Origin: an uncultured Bacteroidales bacterium
GTDB lineage: Bacteria; Bacteroidota; Bacteroidia; Bacteroidales; Bacteroidaceae
Assembly (NCBI GenBank): GCA_902792555.1
Contig: CADAZW010000023.1
Coordinates: forward strand, 1-34,164
Direction of reading: 5' to 3'
DNA: 34,164 nucleotides
Position 1 is the first letter of the stretch, and each line of letters starts with the position of its first letter. Below are positions 9,001 to 15,761 of this stretch, one piece after another. The translations under genes were made by a program, and so were the position numbers. The notes beneath the pieces were generated by a model, which saw nothing but the letters and a program-made list of their open reading frames with translations, was not told the DNA's origin and made no database searches.

Positions 9001-10020
9001 GTTAAAGGTGGAGATGGCGGCTCCCCCTTCGGATGTGAGTTTCAGTGTGCCGCTGCCCGTCAGCTTGGTGTCAGCGCGAGGCCGCATCACGGGAACCCCG
9101 GAACCAGTGACGGTAATGTCGTTGGTACCGGTGGACTCAATCTCAAGGTCTTTTACATTGTAGTTATCTACAAACGCAGAGACCGAGCTGTAAGTCACGC
9201 CGTCAAGCGACAGCTTTTTCTTAGAGTATTCGATAGTGCCTGCCGTTTTGCCGGAGGGGGCTACAGTCCAAGGGGTCGTAGCAGTAGCGCGCACCGGCAG
9301 TCCTCCCACATAGAGGCCGTTCACAAAACCGATGTTTGTTGCAACGCTGCCATCTGCGTTTTCTGTGCGCTTTTGAGAAGCGTCATACTGCCTGTCACTC
9401 AGCAGCATACCATAGTCATCCATGGTCCAGTAGTTAAAGCGCGATACTGCGGCATAAGTATCGCCGGCGGTAACATAGATTTCCGCACATGAAGTGTAAA
9501 GTCCGCACTTACTGTTACTATCATTATAGCCGATGATGCCAAAATGAGTGGACTCTATGTGGAGCAATAAGTTCCAGATATTCAGCTCAGCGTTGTCATT
9601 TTTGAAAAATATGGCAGCATAACTACCATCGGTTTCGGATGCTGTGTTAGTGATTTTTACAGTAGCTTGTGTCCCTTCTGCAGACTTAGGTCCGTCAAGA
9701 ACTACCCTCTCGGTGGCATAGATGGTGTTAGCCTTGCCAGAAGAATTGAGCTCGTTCCCATTTTTAAAATATACAGTTATGCCTGGTGTCTGGATGTGTA
9801 TGCAAGCTGTATTTGTACAACTCATCTTTACACCGTTGAAGGTCAAAGTGGAACCACTGAAGGTGATGGTTCCCGCTGTCTTGCCTGAGGGATTGATGTT
9901 GTTTTTGTTGTCATCAGTCACCCTTACGCCACCAACCCAAATATCGTAGTCGGCAGCCCAGACATTGGTCAGAAACGCTCCTGCCAAGAGGAGTAACAGA
10001 GAAGTAAAGATTCTTTTCAT
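6016..10020 (-). CDS. Giant secreted six-module repeat protein with sorting-type tail (copy 1)
   Basis: Function is not recognised. The 1334-residue product starts with a signal peptide (MKRIFTSLLLLLAGAFLTNVWA). Six modules of about 200-220 residues start near residues 23, 232, 440, 658, 885 and 1079. Each opens with an IYVAG/IWVGG-like strand, continues with xTLTLxxV, a central TTITG strand and LTI/LxI strands, and ends with an 'IxxPxxxVI' type strand. The regular short beta motifs suggest a beta-solenoid or stacked beta-sandwich surface protein. The C-terminus has IYDLSGRKV (near residue 1307) and IYILNGKKVKR, like Bacteroidetes C-terminal sorting domains. It is a close paralog of the next gene upstream, conserved most strongly in modules D-F. 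Adhesion or glycan binding is a guess. Confidence 0.88.
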   Translation of the reverse strand: MKRIFTSLLLLLAGAFLTNVWAADYDIWVGGVRVTDDNKNNINPSGKTAGTITFSGSTLTFNGVKMSCTNTACIHIQTPGITVYFKNGNELNSSGKANTIYATERVVLDGPKSAEGTQATVKITNTASETDGSYAAIFFKNDNAELNIWNLLLHIESTHFGIIGYNDSNSKCGLYTSCAEIYVTAGDTYAAVSRFNYWTMDDYGMLLSDRQYDASQKRTENADGSVATNIGFVNGLYVGGLPVRATATTPWTVAPSGKTAGTIEYSKKKLSLDGVTYSSVSAFVDNYNVKDLEIESTGTNDITVTGSGVPVMRPRADTKLTGSGTLKLTSEGGAAISTFNDCNVTVQMALLEAKGRNYGFWGENHGTLTLKKYADNTIYKFAGSEKGNVFTGNLVMDGMDIWTTNTYFNQTNHYMMVNSDIAKANGITNGTWFESTDKFTYYPIYVAGTHVNNRNNSSVHSPYITAGTVSYAPGAKTLTLDGVQFEATGDDAPIGIDLRTDIGEATLKFTGADQHWTTDNDVFAFPNTKTTITGDCARVYLTSNKESGISTRAGASVTLNTTGYFGSKGAKYGYYGNGATNEVLTLSKTTEDDFGYNFEGAQGAIHNVYTLNLDNMDFGYIDGKTLPGCYFDATKKCVAQNGGEMAKGAVTLSSIKKKLPIYVAGKQLNNVYNVDYAPIYVGSPYISSGPMSVNYVPSTKTLTLDNATTVEHGNTGSVLTCGMAVLDEGVTIDVVGTNNINAGNYGIYATKTLTVGGSGNLNITSTEAGALGLYNTGSGTELDMILQCSGGTHTFKGKTYGFVGWGTSNLLIRKSSGSGALYKFAGETADIGTTKALKLGDGVRLHSRYTWFNEEKKAMYRYDAVSQNSNIDDGTWIRGDVEWIDYPLYVCDHQLYGAYVDGNLKGPVSGFCCKDYTGDGISYNPESQTLTLNDVKIESDDVSDAVLNSDIDELTIKLTGESDIKVRDNVFQLCRNTTITGDGTLRGEATVDGPTFEFKGQAAIGGTGDHKLSYNKGRLTFEPNDTPRSAFTGLVNIDFAHDLAITEPEGAYYSKDLENITTDGANIYAGLVVVDEVTPYDLTIAGVGVNSANFTDILHDGVFSYEPVGNTLTISGDCAYDDWIVENSIEDLTINVIGNSTLTSTSISTMIRLFANTTITGGKLTLKKKYEDFGGIGIFLGVEEGAATLTIKDADIEMVDDGLYYGFYYGITGEEGSSLIIDNSDISIPACDYGCICDWSGITLSNCYIEQPSPSVIKADGIYGIDDRLIGGGPSVETLVIKAGEMTGIDELGVRNEELGVGNGQSIYDLSGRKVNGQLQKGKIYILNGKKVKR
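6101..6151. repeat. Heptamer repeats encoding the linker before the sorting tail, copy 1
   Basis: On the + strand, TTGACCA-like units are followed by TCCTAAC, TCCTCAT, TCCTAAC, TCCTAAC (6121-6148). Read on the coding strand this gives DELGVRNEELGVGNGQS, joining the last module to IYDLSGRKV. A second short run (TTGACCGTTGACC, 6067-6079) lies inside the tail itself and encodes part of VNGQLQKG. Confidence 0.85.
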
Positions 10021-10057
10021 ATCAGTTGGTTTTAAAGTTTATATTACTCTTTGTGGA

Positions 10058-10087
10058 CAAAATTAACACATTTTTCTAATAAACAAA
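10058..10087 (-). promoter_or_regulatory. Bacteroidetes-type promoter of giant gene copy 1
   Basis: On the minus strand the -7 element is TAATTTTG (10065-10058) and a TTTG -33 element lies 18 bases upstream (10087-10084). Transcription would start about 30 bases before the ATG at 10020. The -33 element lies just beyond the terminator of copy 2, so the two giant genes are probably separate units. Confidence 0.65.
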
Positions 10088-10090
10088 ACG

Positions 10091-10124
10091 AAAAAGAGGC
10101 AAAATTCTATAAATCTTGCCTCTT
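10091..10124 (-). terminator. Rho-independent terminator of giant gene copy 2
   Basis: A 9-bp stem (10094-10102 with 10116-10124, AAGAGGCAA/TTGCCTCTT) lies just past the stop at 10145 on the minus strand. The transcript reads TTTTTCGTTTTG after the hairpin. Confidence 0.85.
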
Positions 10125-10144
10125 CCTCCTTGGTTATTACATCC

Positions 10145-13100
10145 CTACTTCTTCACCTTCTTGCCGTTGAGGATGTAGATCTTGCCCTTTTCGGGGTTAG
10201 CTACCTTGCGGCCCTGCAGGTCGTAGATTGATTGACCATTGCCAACTCCTAACTCCTCATTCCTAACTCCTAACTCATCTATGCCTGTCATCTCGCCGGC
10301 CTTGATGACGAGGGTCTCGGTATCATCGCCGGAGCCGATGGGGAAGTCGTCAATGCCATAGATGCCGTCAGCCTTGATAACCGAGGCCTCGGGCTGCTCG
10401 ATGTAGCAGTTGGAGAGCGTGATGGCACTCCAGTCGATGATGCAGCCGTAAGAGTGAGCAGATACTGAGATGTCGGAGTTGTCGATTATGAGCGAACAAT
10501 CTGCAGTGCCGGTAATGCCATAATCAAAGCCTTCGCCTGCCACCTCTATGTCGGCATCCTTAATCGTAAGAGTTGCTGCTGCTTCTTCTTCTCCAATATA
10601 TATGCCTAAGGCATTATTGCCTGCCGCCTCACTTTTCAGTGTCAGCTTGCCGCCAGTGATGGTGGTGTTGGCATAGAGACGTATTAGAGTATAACCGGAT
10701 TTTGCCGTCAACGTGCTGTTGCCAATGACGTTGATGGTGAGGTCTTCAATCCTGCTTTCCACTGTCTTGTACTCATAGTCGCAGTAGCCGCTGATGGTGA
10801 GAGTGTTGCTCTCGGGGTCGTAGCTGAACACTCCGTTGTGGAGTATGTCGGTGCAGTTGGCGGCGTTGACGCCTACGCCGGCGATGGTCAGGTCATAGGG
10901 TGTAACCTCATCAACAACTACCAAGCCGGCATATATGTTCGCGCCGTCAGTGGTTACATTTGTCAGGACTTTGCTATAGTATGCGCCCTCGGGCTCGGTG
11001 ATAGCCAGGTCAGGGGCAAAGTCAACGTTGGCGAGACCAGTAAAGGCGGATCTTGGATTGTCGTTAGGCTCAAAGGTGAGCTTACCCTTGTTGAAGGTAA
11101 AATGGCAGAGACTTCCTCCGCCTATCGCTGTCTGGCCTTTGAACTCGAAGGTGGGGCCGTCCACCACGAGGTCGGGATCTTCGCCGCCTACCAACCATAT
11201 ACCATAGCCGTCGTCGGCTGTCGCCTCTCCACGGAGGGTGCCGTCGCCGGTAATGGTAGTGTTACGGCAAAGTTGGAAAACATTGTCGCGAACCTTTATG
11301 TCGCTTTCGCCTGTCAATTTAATTGTCAGATCGTCAACGCCTTCGTTCTTCACCGCGTCGAATACGTCGTCGGACTCAATCTTCACATCGTTGAGGGTGA
11401 GGGTCTGGCTCTCGGGGTTGTAAGAAATGCCTTTGCCGGTGTACTCCTTGCAGCAGAAGCCGCTGGCGGGGCCCTTGAAATTGCCGTCCACATAAGCGCC
11501 GTAGAGCTGATGGCCGCAGACGTAGAGGGGATAGTCTATCCATTCCACGTCGCCGCGAATCCAGGTACCATCGTCAATGTTGGAGTTCTGGGAGACGGCG
11601 CCATAGCGATACATCGCCTTCTCTTCCTCATTGAACCATGTATATCTGCTGTGCAGCCTCACGCCGTCGCCAAGCTTGAGGGCCTTGGTGGTGCCGATGT
11701 CGGCTGTCTCGCCGGCAAACTTATAGAGCGCACCGCTGCCTTTCTTATTGATGGCGAGTGAGGCGGTATTCCATCCCCGGAAGCCGTAGGTCTTGCCCTG
11801 GAATGAGTGGACGCCGCCCGAGCACTGCAGCGTGAGGGTGCGCTCGTTTGCGTTGTCATTTATCCCAAGGGCCCCCATCTCAGTGGATATGATATTGAGG
11901 TTGCCCGAGCCGCCGATGGTGAGGTCTTTGTTAGCCCAGATGCCGTAGTTGCCGGCAGTGATGTTGTTGTTGCCAACCACGTCAATCGTTACGCCCTCGT
12001 CCAGCACTGCTATGCCGCAGGTGGTGACAGCGTTGTTGTTGCCATGCCCCACGAACGTGGCATCGGTGAGGGTGAGAGTCTTGGTGGAGGGCACATACTT
12101 CACGCTCATCGGGCCGCTGGTGATGTAGGGGCTGCCCACGTAGATAGGAAGATCGCTTCTGGTTATGTTCAGCTGCTTGCCGGCCACGTAGATGGGCAGC
12201 TTTTCCTTGATGGACATAAGTGTCACTTTACCCTTGGCCATCTCTCCGCCGTTCTGCGACACCCGTTTGTTCGCTTCATCGAAGTAGCAGCCAGCCTGAT
12301 AGCCGTTGCTTAAGTAGGCGAAGTCCATGTTGTTGAGCTGGAGCTTCATCACGCTACGGATGGCGCCCTCTTCGCCCTCAAAGGTGTAGCCGAAAGTGTC
12401 CTCTGTCGTCTTTGAGAGCGTGAGCACTTCGTTAGTGGCTCCGTTGCCATAGTAGCCATACTTGGCGCCCTTACTGCCAAGATATCCAGTTGTGTTTATG
12501 GTCACGCTGGCAGAGTAGCGGGTGGTGATGCCACTCTGATTGTTGGAGGTGAGGTAAACGCGGGGGCAGCTGCCGCTGATGGTAGTCGTAGATGAGAGGT
12601 CAAACACCTCTTTGTCGGTGGTCCAGTGCTGGTCGGCGCCGGTGAAGTTGAGGGTCAAGCCATCCAGGCCCGTCCCCACATAGATGCCGGTGGGTGCATC
12701 GGTGCCGGTGGCCTCAAACTGCACTCCGTTGAGGGTGAGAGTCTTGCTGCCGGCATCATATATCACCTTACCGCCGGTGATGTATTGGCTGAGCACATTG
12801 TCCCTGTTGCGCTCGTTCACATGGGTGCCTGCGACATAGATGGGATAGTAGGTGAACGCATTAGTGCTCTTGAACCATGTGCCGGTGGAAGGTCCGTTTG
12901 ACGTGGTGGCTACCGCATCGTTGTAATACATCTTATACTCTTTCAAGTTAAAATAAGAGTTAGGCGTCCAGATGTCCATGCCGTCCATCACCACCTTGCC
13001 CATATAGAGATTGCAATTGTCGCCCATAAACTTATAGACGCTATTGCTGCTATACTTGTTGAGTGTGAGGGTGCCGGCTTTTTCGCCATAGAAGCCGTAA

Positions 13101-14161
13101 TCCGCGCCCTTGGCCTCAAGCATGTCGATATTCACGGTTACATTGGCGCCATTATATGTCGAGATGGCGCTTGAGGCGGTGGATGTCAGCGAGAGAGAGC
13201 CGGTGCCCGTAATTGTGGTATTGGCTCTCGGCACTATAGCATGCATGCTGGTGGTTATCTTGTTGGTGCCCTTGCAGGTGATTTTGAGATTCTCTACGTT
13301 GTAATTTTCAACAAATCTGTCGGATCCGTTGTAGGTCACACCGTCAAGAATGAGTTCTTTGTTTAAATAATATACAGTGCCGGTCATGTTTGGATGTTTC
13401 ACATCACGGCGTGAAGTGGCTTGGGCATTCACCATCCTGCCGCAGATATAAATGCCATTCTTCCATGTGACAGAATTAGCGATACTGCCGTCTGCTTTCT
13501 CAGTGCGCTTATTGGATGTGTTGTAGGTTACTCCGTCAGCCATCTTGCAACCTGCACTATACGTGGAAGAAAATCTCGTTATAGCAGCAACTGAGCTGTT
13601 TTTGGATTCGGCCTTGATTTCAGAGCTTGACGAATACAGAGTTGCAGACAGGCTGGCATCATTGGGGCCCTGAATGGCATAGTAGTTAGATGTACAGGTG
13701 AGGTACAGGCCCCATATATCCAGAGTGCCGTCACTTCTGAACCACAGGGCTGAGTAGTATCCGCTCTCTGGTGCGGTGCAGTTGAAGGTCACACGGGGAT
13801 TGCCCGCATCTGTTGCTGAGGTTTCACCGTAATCACACAGTATTACGGGGCAGTTGGCATAAAATGTGTTAGCACCAGTGGAGGTGAATGTGTTCGTACC
13901 TTCGAATTTTACACCTACCCCCTCCATCTCCACGTCAATACAGCATTTGTCGGTGGTCATGGTTACATTTTGGAATACCAGGCTCTTGTAAGTGCTGTTG
14001 TAGCTGATGGTACCGGCGGTCTTGCCGGCGGGACTGATGTTATCCTTGTTGGCATCAGTCACCTGCACGCCGCCTACCCAAATATTGTAGGTGTCGGCCA
14101 GCGCAGTAGTCATGAAGGCTCCTGCCATCATGAACAGAAAGGAAGTAAAAAGTCTCTTCAT
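10145..14161 (-). CDS. Giant secreted six-module repeat protein with sorting-type tail (copy 2)
   Basis: This paralog of the downstream giant gene has 1338 residues from the ATG at 14161. That start is chosen over the Met at 14377 because it begins a clear signal peptide (MKRLFTSFLFMMAGAFMTTALA), lies about 55 bases after a consensus promoter, and the base stretch before it matches that of copy 1. Six modules begin near residues 24, 235, 439, 655, 876 and 1087, with IYDLQGRKV and IYILNGKKVKK at the end. Modules D-F are nearly identical to copy 1, while modules A and B are strongly diverged. Module E carries an 18-residue segment (including GYGIWLVGGEDPD) that copy 1 lacks. Function unknown; a surface-exposed beta-rich protein is inferred. 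Confidence 0.88.
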   Translation of the reverse strand: MKRLFTSFLFMMAGAFMTTALADTYNIWVGGVQVTDANKDNISPAGKTAGTISYNSTYKSLVFQNVTMTTDKCCIDVEMEGVGVKFEGTNTFTSTGANTFYANCPVILCDYGETSATDAGNPRVTFNCTAPESGYYSALWFRSDGTLDIWGLYLTCTSNYYAIQGPNDASLSATLYSSSSEIKAESKNSSVAAITRFSSTYSAGCKMADGVTYNTSNKRTEKADGSIANSVTWKNGIYICGRMVNAQATSRRDVKHPNMTGTVYYLNKELILDGVTYNGSDRFVENYNVENLKITCKGTNKITTSMHAIVPRANTTITGTGSLSLTSTASSAISTYNGANVTVNIDMLEAKGADYGFYGEKAGTLTLNKYSSNSVYKFMGDNCNLYMGKVVMDGMDIWTPNSYFNLKEYKMYYNDAVATTSNGPSTGTWFKSTNAFTYYPIYVAGTHVNERNRDNVLSQYITGGKVIYDAGSKTLTLNGVQFEATGTDAPTGIYVGTGLDGLTLNFTGADQHWTTDKEVFDLSSTTTISGSCPRVYLTSNNQSGITTRYSASVTINTTGYLGSKGAKYGYYGNGATNEVLTLSKTTEDTFGYTFEGEEGAIRSVMKLQLNNMDFAYLSNGYQAGCYFDEANKRVSQNGGEMAKGKVTLMSIKEKLPIYVAGKQLNITRSDLPIYVGSPYITSGPMSVKYVPSTKTLTLTDATFVGHGNNNAVTTCGIAVLDEGVTIDVVGNNNITAGNYGIWANKDLTIGGSGNLNIISTEMGALGINDNANERTLTLQCSGGVHSFQGKTYGFRGWNTASLAINKKGSGALYKFAGETADIGTTKALKLGDGVRLHSRYTWFNEEEKAMYRYGAVSQNSNIDDGTWIRGDVEWIDYPLYVCGHQLYGAYVDGNFKGPASGFCCKEYTGKGISYNPESQTLTLNDVKIESDDVFDAVKNEGVDDLTIKLTGESDIKVRDNVFQLCRNTTITGDGTLRGEATADDGYGIWLVGGEDPDLVVDGPTFEFKGQTAIGGGSLCHFTFNKGKLTFEPNDNPRSAFTGLANVDFAPDLAITEPEGAYYSKVLTNVTTDGANIYAGLVVVDEVTPYDLTIAGVGVNAANCTDILHNGVFSYDPESNTLTISGYCDYEYKTVESRIEDLTINVIGNSTLTAKSGYTLIRLYANTTITGGKLTLKSEAAGNNALGIYIGEEEAAATLTIKDADIEVAGEGFDYGITGTADCSLIIDNSDISVSAHSYGCIIDWSAITLSNCYIEQPEASVIKADGIYGIDDFPIGSGDDTETLVIKAGEMTGIDELGVRNEELGVGNGQSIYDLQGRKVANPEKGKIYILNGKKVKK
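10228..10276. repeat. Heptamer repeats encoding the linker before the sorting tail, copy 2
   Basis: TTGACCA-like bases are followed by TCCTAAC, TCCTCAT, TCCTAAC, TCCTAAC (10247-10274). The coding strand gives the same DELGVRNEELGVGNGQS linker as copy 1, directly before IYDLQGRKV. The near-identity shows that the repeat was present before the gene duplication or was later homogenised by conversion. Confidence 0.85.
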
Positions 14162-14220
14162 ATCAGTTGGTTTTAAAGTTAATATCCAAAACAATCGCCG
14201 ATGTCTGCATTTCTTGAAAG

Positions 14221-14251
14221 CAAAGTTACCTCTTTTTTCTGTAACGACAAA
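14221..14251 (-). promoter_or_regulatory. Consensus Bacteroidetes promoter of giant gene copy 2
   Basis: The minus strand reads TTTG (14251-14248), exactly 19 bases, then TAACTTTG (14228-14221). This matches the Bacteroidetes primary sigma consensus at both elements and in spacing. The transcript would start near 14214 and have an untranslated leader of about 50 bases before the ATG at 14161. Confidence 0.85.
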
Positions 14252-14417
14252 AAAAACAGGGCAGAAATTGCTAATTCTCAACCACAAAATCAATGATTGC
14301 ATAGCCATATCAGCCCACATGACGAAAGGAGTCACGCTGCGCCGTTTCCCCGGATAAAAAAATGGCGGGATCAGCACAAATCTTAGTCTGAAATGGGGCT
14401 GTATGCTTTATTCTTAG

Positions 14418-14425
14418 TATTTTTG
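14418..14425 (+). promoter_or_regulatory. Promoter -7 element of the decayed flavoprotein gene
   Basis: TATTTTTG matches TAnnTTTG and lies 29 bases upstream of the ATG at 14455. No good -33 TTTG is visible. Its presence supports the view that a functional gene once started here. Confidence 0.5.
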
Positions 14426-14454
14426 CGACATAACTAACTTACAATAAGACAGAC

Positions 14455-14585
14455 ATGAAAAAGATTATCGTTATCGACGGCGGCCGCTCAAGCGCCAGTA
14501 CCGCGACGAGCACTGGGAGCAAGACCTGCAGCGCGCATACGATGCCGGCCGCCGCATGGCAGAAACAATAACCGGCAAGCAATAG
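14455..14585 (+). pseudogene. Decayed flavodoxin/NADPH-dependent FMN reductase-like gene
   Basis: The ATG opens MKKIIVIDGG, the typical first beta strand of flavodoxin-like NAD(P)H-dependent FMN reductases. That frame then degenerates into serine/threonine-rich sequence. Shifting frame at about 14484 gives RPLKRQYRDEHWEQDLQRAY, continuing DAGRRMAETITGKQ and a stop at 14583-14585. This resembles the C-terminal helix of iron-sulfur flavoproteins of the same family. The simplest reading is a gene whose middle (about 150 codons) was deleted, joining its 5' and 3' ends out of frame, with the promoter retained. The family assignment rests on short ends only. Confidence 0.5.
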
Positions 14586-14643
14586 CCATAAATTATGGCA
14601 ACAATATAGCAATTGGTACAGATTACACTACCTGCGAAATGGT

Positions 14644-14703
14644 CATACGCCCCCGGCGCTGTTAAGTTTGTATCATACGCCTCCGGCGCTGTTAAGTTTG
14701 TAT
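14644..14703. repeat. Two tandem 30-bp units plus the start of a third
   Basis: Two 30-bp units begin CATACGCCCCCGGCGCTGTT and end AAGTTTGTAT (14644-14673 and 14674-14703), differing at one base. A third copy starts at 14704 (CATACGCCCCCGGC) but runs into the inverted-repeat element instead. Confidence 0.85.
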
Positions 14704-14850
14704 CATACGCCCCCGGCAGCTAGCTGCCACCCCCTCTATCTTAGAGGGGGAGCCGTCTCCCTATCTTCAAATGCAGAACGACTTGCGGTAGAATGGCATG
14801 CAAGCTCCCCTCTAAGATAGAGGGGGTGGCCCAAGGGCCAGGGGCGTATG
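14704..14850. repeat. 147-bp inverted-repeat (MITE-like or REP-like) element
   Basis: The two ends are CATACGCCCC and its complement GGGGCGTATG. Each arm (14704-14754 and 14804-14850) has the same order: CATACGCCCC, a small palindrome (GGCAGCTAGCTGCC on the left, GGCCCTTGGGCC on the right), then a CCCCCTCTATCTTAGAGGGG hairpin. The arms are inverted around a 49-base centre with no coding capacity. No transposase is nearby, so if mobile it moves in trans; an extended REP-type repeat is the alternative. Confidence 0.75.
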
Positions 14851-14880
14851 AAAGTAACCATGACCGATGGGGTCGAATGA

Positions 14881-15039
14881 AATAACAGTTATTGCCAGAT
14901 TAATGCCAACATCTGTATCATTGCCATAAATTATTCGGATAGCCATCTCAGCCCCAAGCACTTCACCCCGCTGGAGATAGAGAGCACTACAAACATCATC
15001 CTCTCGCTCATCACTCCTAAGGAAGGCAAAGCCGACTGA
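14881..15039 (+). pseudogene. Possible 3' remnant of an unidentified gene
   Basis: One frame is open from 14881 to a TGA at 15037-15039. It has protein-like composition and codon use matching neighbouring genes, especially in SDSHLSPKHFTPLEIESTTN followed by IILSLITPKEGKAD. There is no suitable start, and a stop lies immediately upstream (14878-14880), next to the inverted-repeat element. The family is not recognised; it may be the tail of a gene lost by deletion or disrupted by the element, or a chance open frame. Confidence 0.3.
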
Positions 15040-15136
15040 CTCCCTACGACGCAGGGCTGGCACTGCGCCAAAGCAATGCCCCCAGCATTTCCTTAATTCA
15101 ATATCAGAATTGCAAAGATTTGTTAAAAATACTGCA

Positions 15137-15413
15137 AACATAGGCAACATAGGCACTAAAAAAAAAGCAGTATTCGCCATTTTCTATATACTCTTCTTAT
15201 AGAATTATATATTATATTGAATATATAATATATAATTTGAATTAAAGTTATACCATTGATATTCAAAGAGATAACTTTTTCAATTGAGGGAAAAATGGGT
15301 TGTTATGAAAATACTACATACTTTAATGCCTATGTTGCCTATATTTGACAACAAAATCTTGGCTGAATATAGGCAACATAGGCAACATAGGCACTAAAAA
15401 AAAGGCAGTATTC
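15137..15413. repeat. 39-bp direct repeat in an AT-rich stretch
   Basis: Copies at 15137-15175 and 15375-15413 differ at one base. Each begins with the 9-bp unit AACATAGGC repeated twice, then CACT, a run of eight or nine A and GCAGTATTC. The DNA between them is very AT-rich and contains no gene. Confidence 0.85.
15327..15384. repeat. 19-bp perfect inverted repeat
   Basis: Bases 15327-15345 (TGCCTATGTTGCCTATATT) are the exact reverse complement of 15366-15384, with a 20-base loop. The arms are made of the same 9-bp AACATAGGC unit seen in the 39-bp direct repeat. Confidence 0.85.
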
Positions 15414-15424
15414 CGCAGAAAAAG

Positions 15425-15650
15425 AAATCTAATCGCGTCGAAACTACCAACTTCGACGCGATTAGATTTGACTTCGACGCGATTAGATTTCGTTTCAAGG
15501 CTTTTAGATTTGCCGCCAAGGCTCTCAGATTTCCTTTTGTCGGACCGCGCTTGCAGCGCGACCACCGACGAAATCTTCGCGCGACGAAATCTTCGCGAAG
15601 GCTTCGCCTTTGACTTCGACGCGATTAGATTTGACTTCGGCGCGATTAAA
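15425..15650. repeat. Iterated TTCGACGCGATTAGATTT motif cluster
   Basis: TTCGACGCGATTAGATTT occurs at 15452-15469, 15473-15490 and 15615-15632, with a diverged copy at 15636-15650. An exact inverted copy lies at 15425-15442 and forms an 18-bp hairpin with the first forward copy. Adjacent copies are 21 bases apart. Between them are two adjoining copies of CGACGAAATCTTCGCG. Open frames through this block exist on both strands and are repeat artefacts. Confidence 0.85.
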
Positions 15651-15671
15651 CACATCCGCGCAATAACAAGA

Positions 15672-15713
15672 AAGAGATACTCCCGCTGCCTATTGGCTTC
15701 GGGAGTATCTCTT
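15672..15713 (-). terminator. Hairpin downstream of the GH92-peptidase gene
   Basis: A perfect 14-bp stem (15672-15685 with 15700-15713) with a 14-base loop lies about 50 bases after the stop of the leftward GH92 gene. The following minus-strand bases are only moderately T-rich (TCTTGTTATTG). Confidence 0.65.
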
Positions 15714-15761
15714 GTCTCGCTGTGAGGGTACTACCACTTATTGAAAGCAGAGGCTCTTTTT

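Larger units (their letters stand above)
14162..15761. other. Gene-poor 1.6-kb region with remnants and repeats
   Basis: No intact gene is seen here. From left to right it holds the promoter of giant copy 2 (14221-14251), a decayed flavoprotein gene with promoter (14418-14585), a 30-bp tandem repeat (14644-14703), an inverted-repeat element (14704-14850), a possible coding remnant (14881-15039), an AT-rich stretch with 9-bp repeats (15100-15420), a cluster of a 21-bp repeat (15425-15650), and the terminator of the GH92 gene (15672-15713). Confidence 0.75.

Noticed and set aside
14162..14377. Upstream start at 14377 for giant gene copy 2
   Set aside because: It would place 72 non-signal residues before a good signal peptide and would begin upstream of the consensus promoter at 14221-14251.
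14704..14850. Insertion sequence
   Set aside because: No transposase or remnant is encoded in or near the element; only a non-autonomous or REP-like repeat can be supported.
14586..14934. GCCATAAATTAT direct repeat (near 14587 and 14923) as a target-site duplication
   Set aside because: It is 12 bp, AT-rich, and its boundaries do not match the inverted-repeat element, so chance cannot be excluded.
15425..15650. Possible CRISPR array
   Set aside because: Copies are in both orientations, adjacent copies are separated by only three bases, there are no regular spacers, and no cas genes are nearby.
15345..15725. Open frames on both strands through 15323-15725
   Set aside because: They consist of translated repeats (NIG units, iterated DFDAIRF-like peptides) with no start signals or protein-like character.
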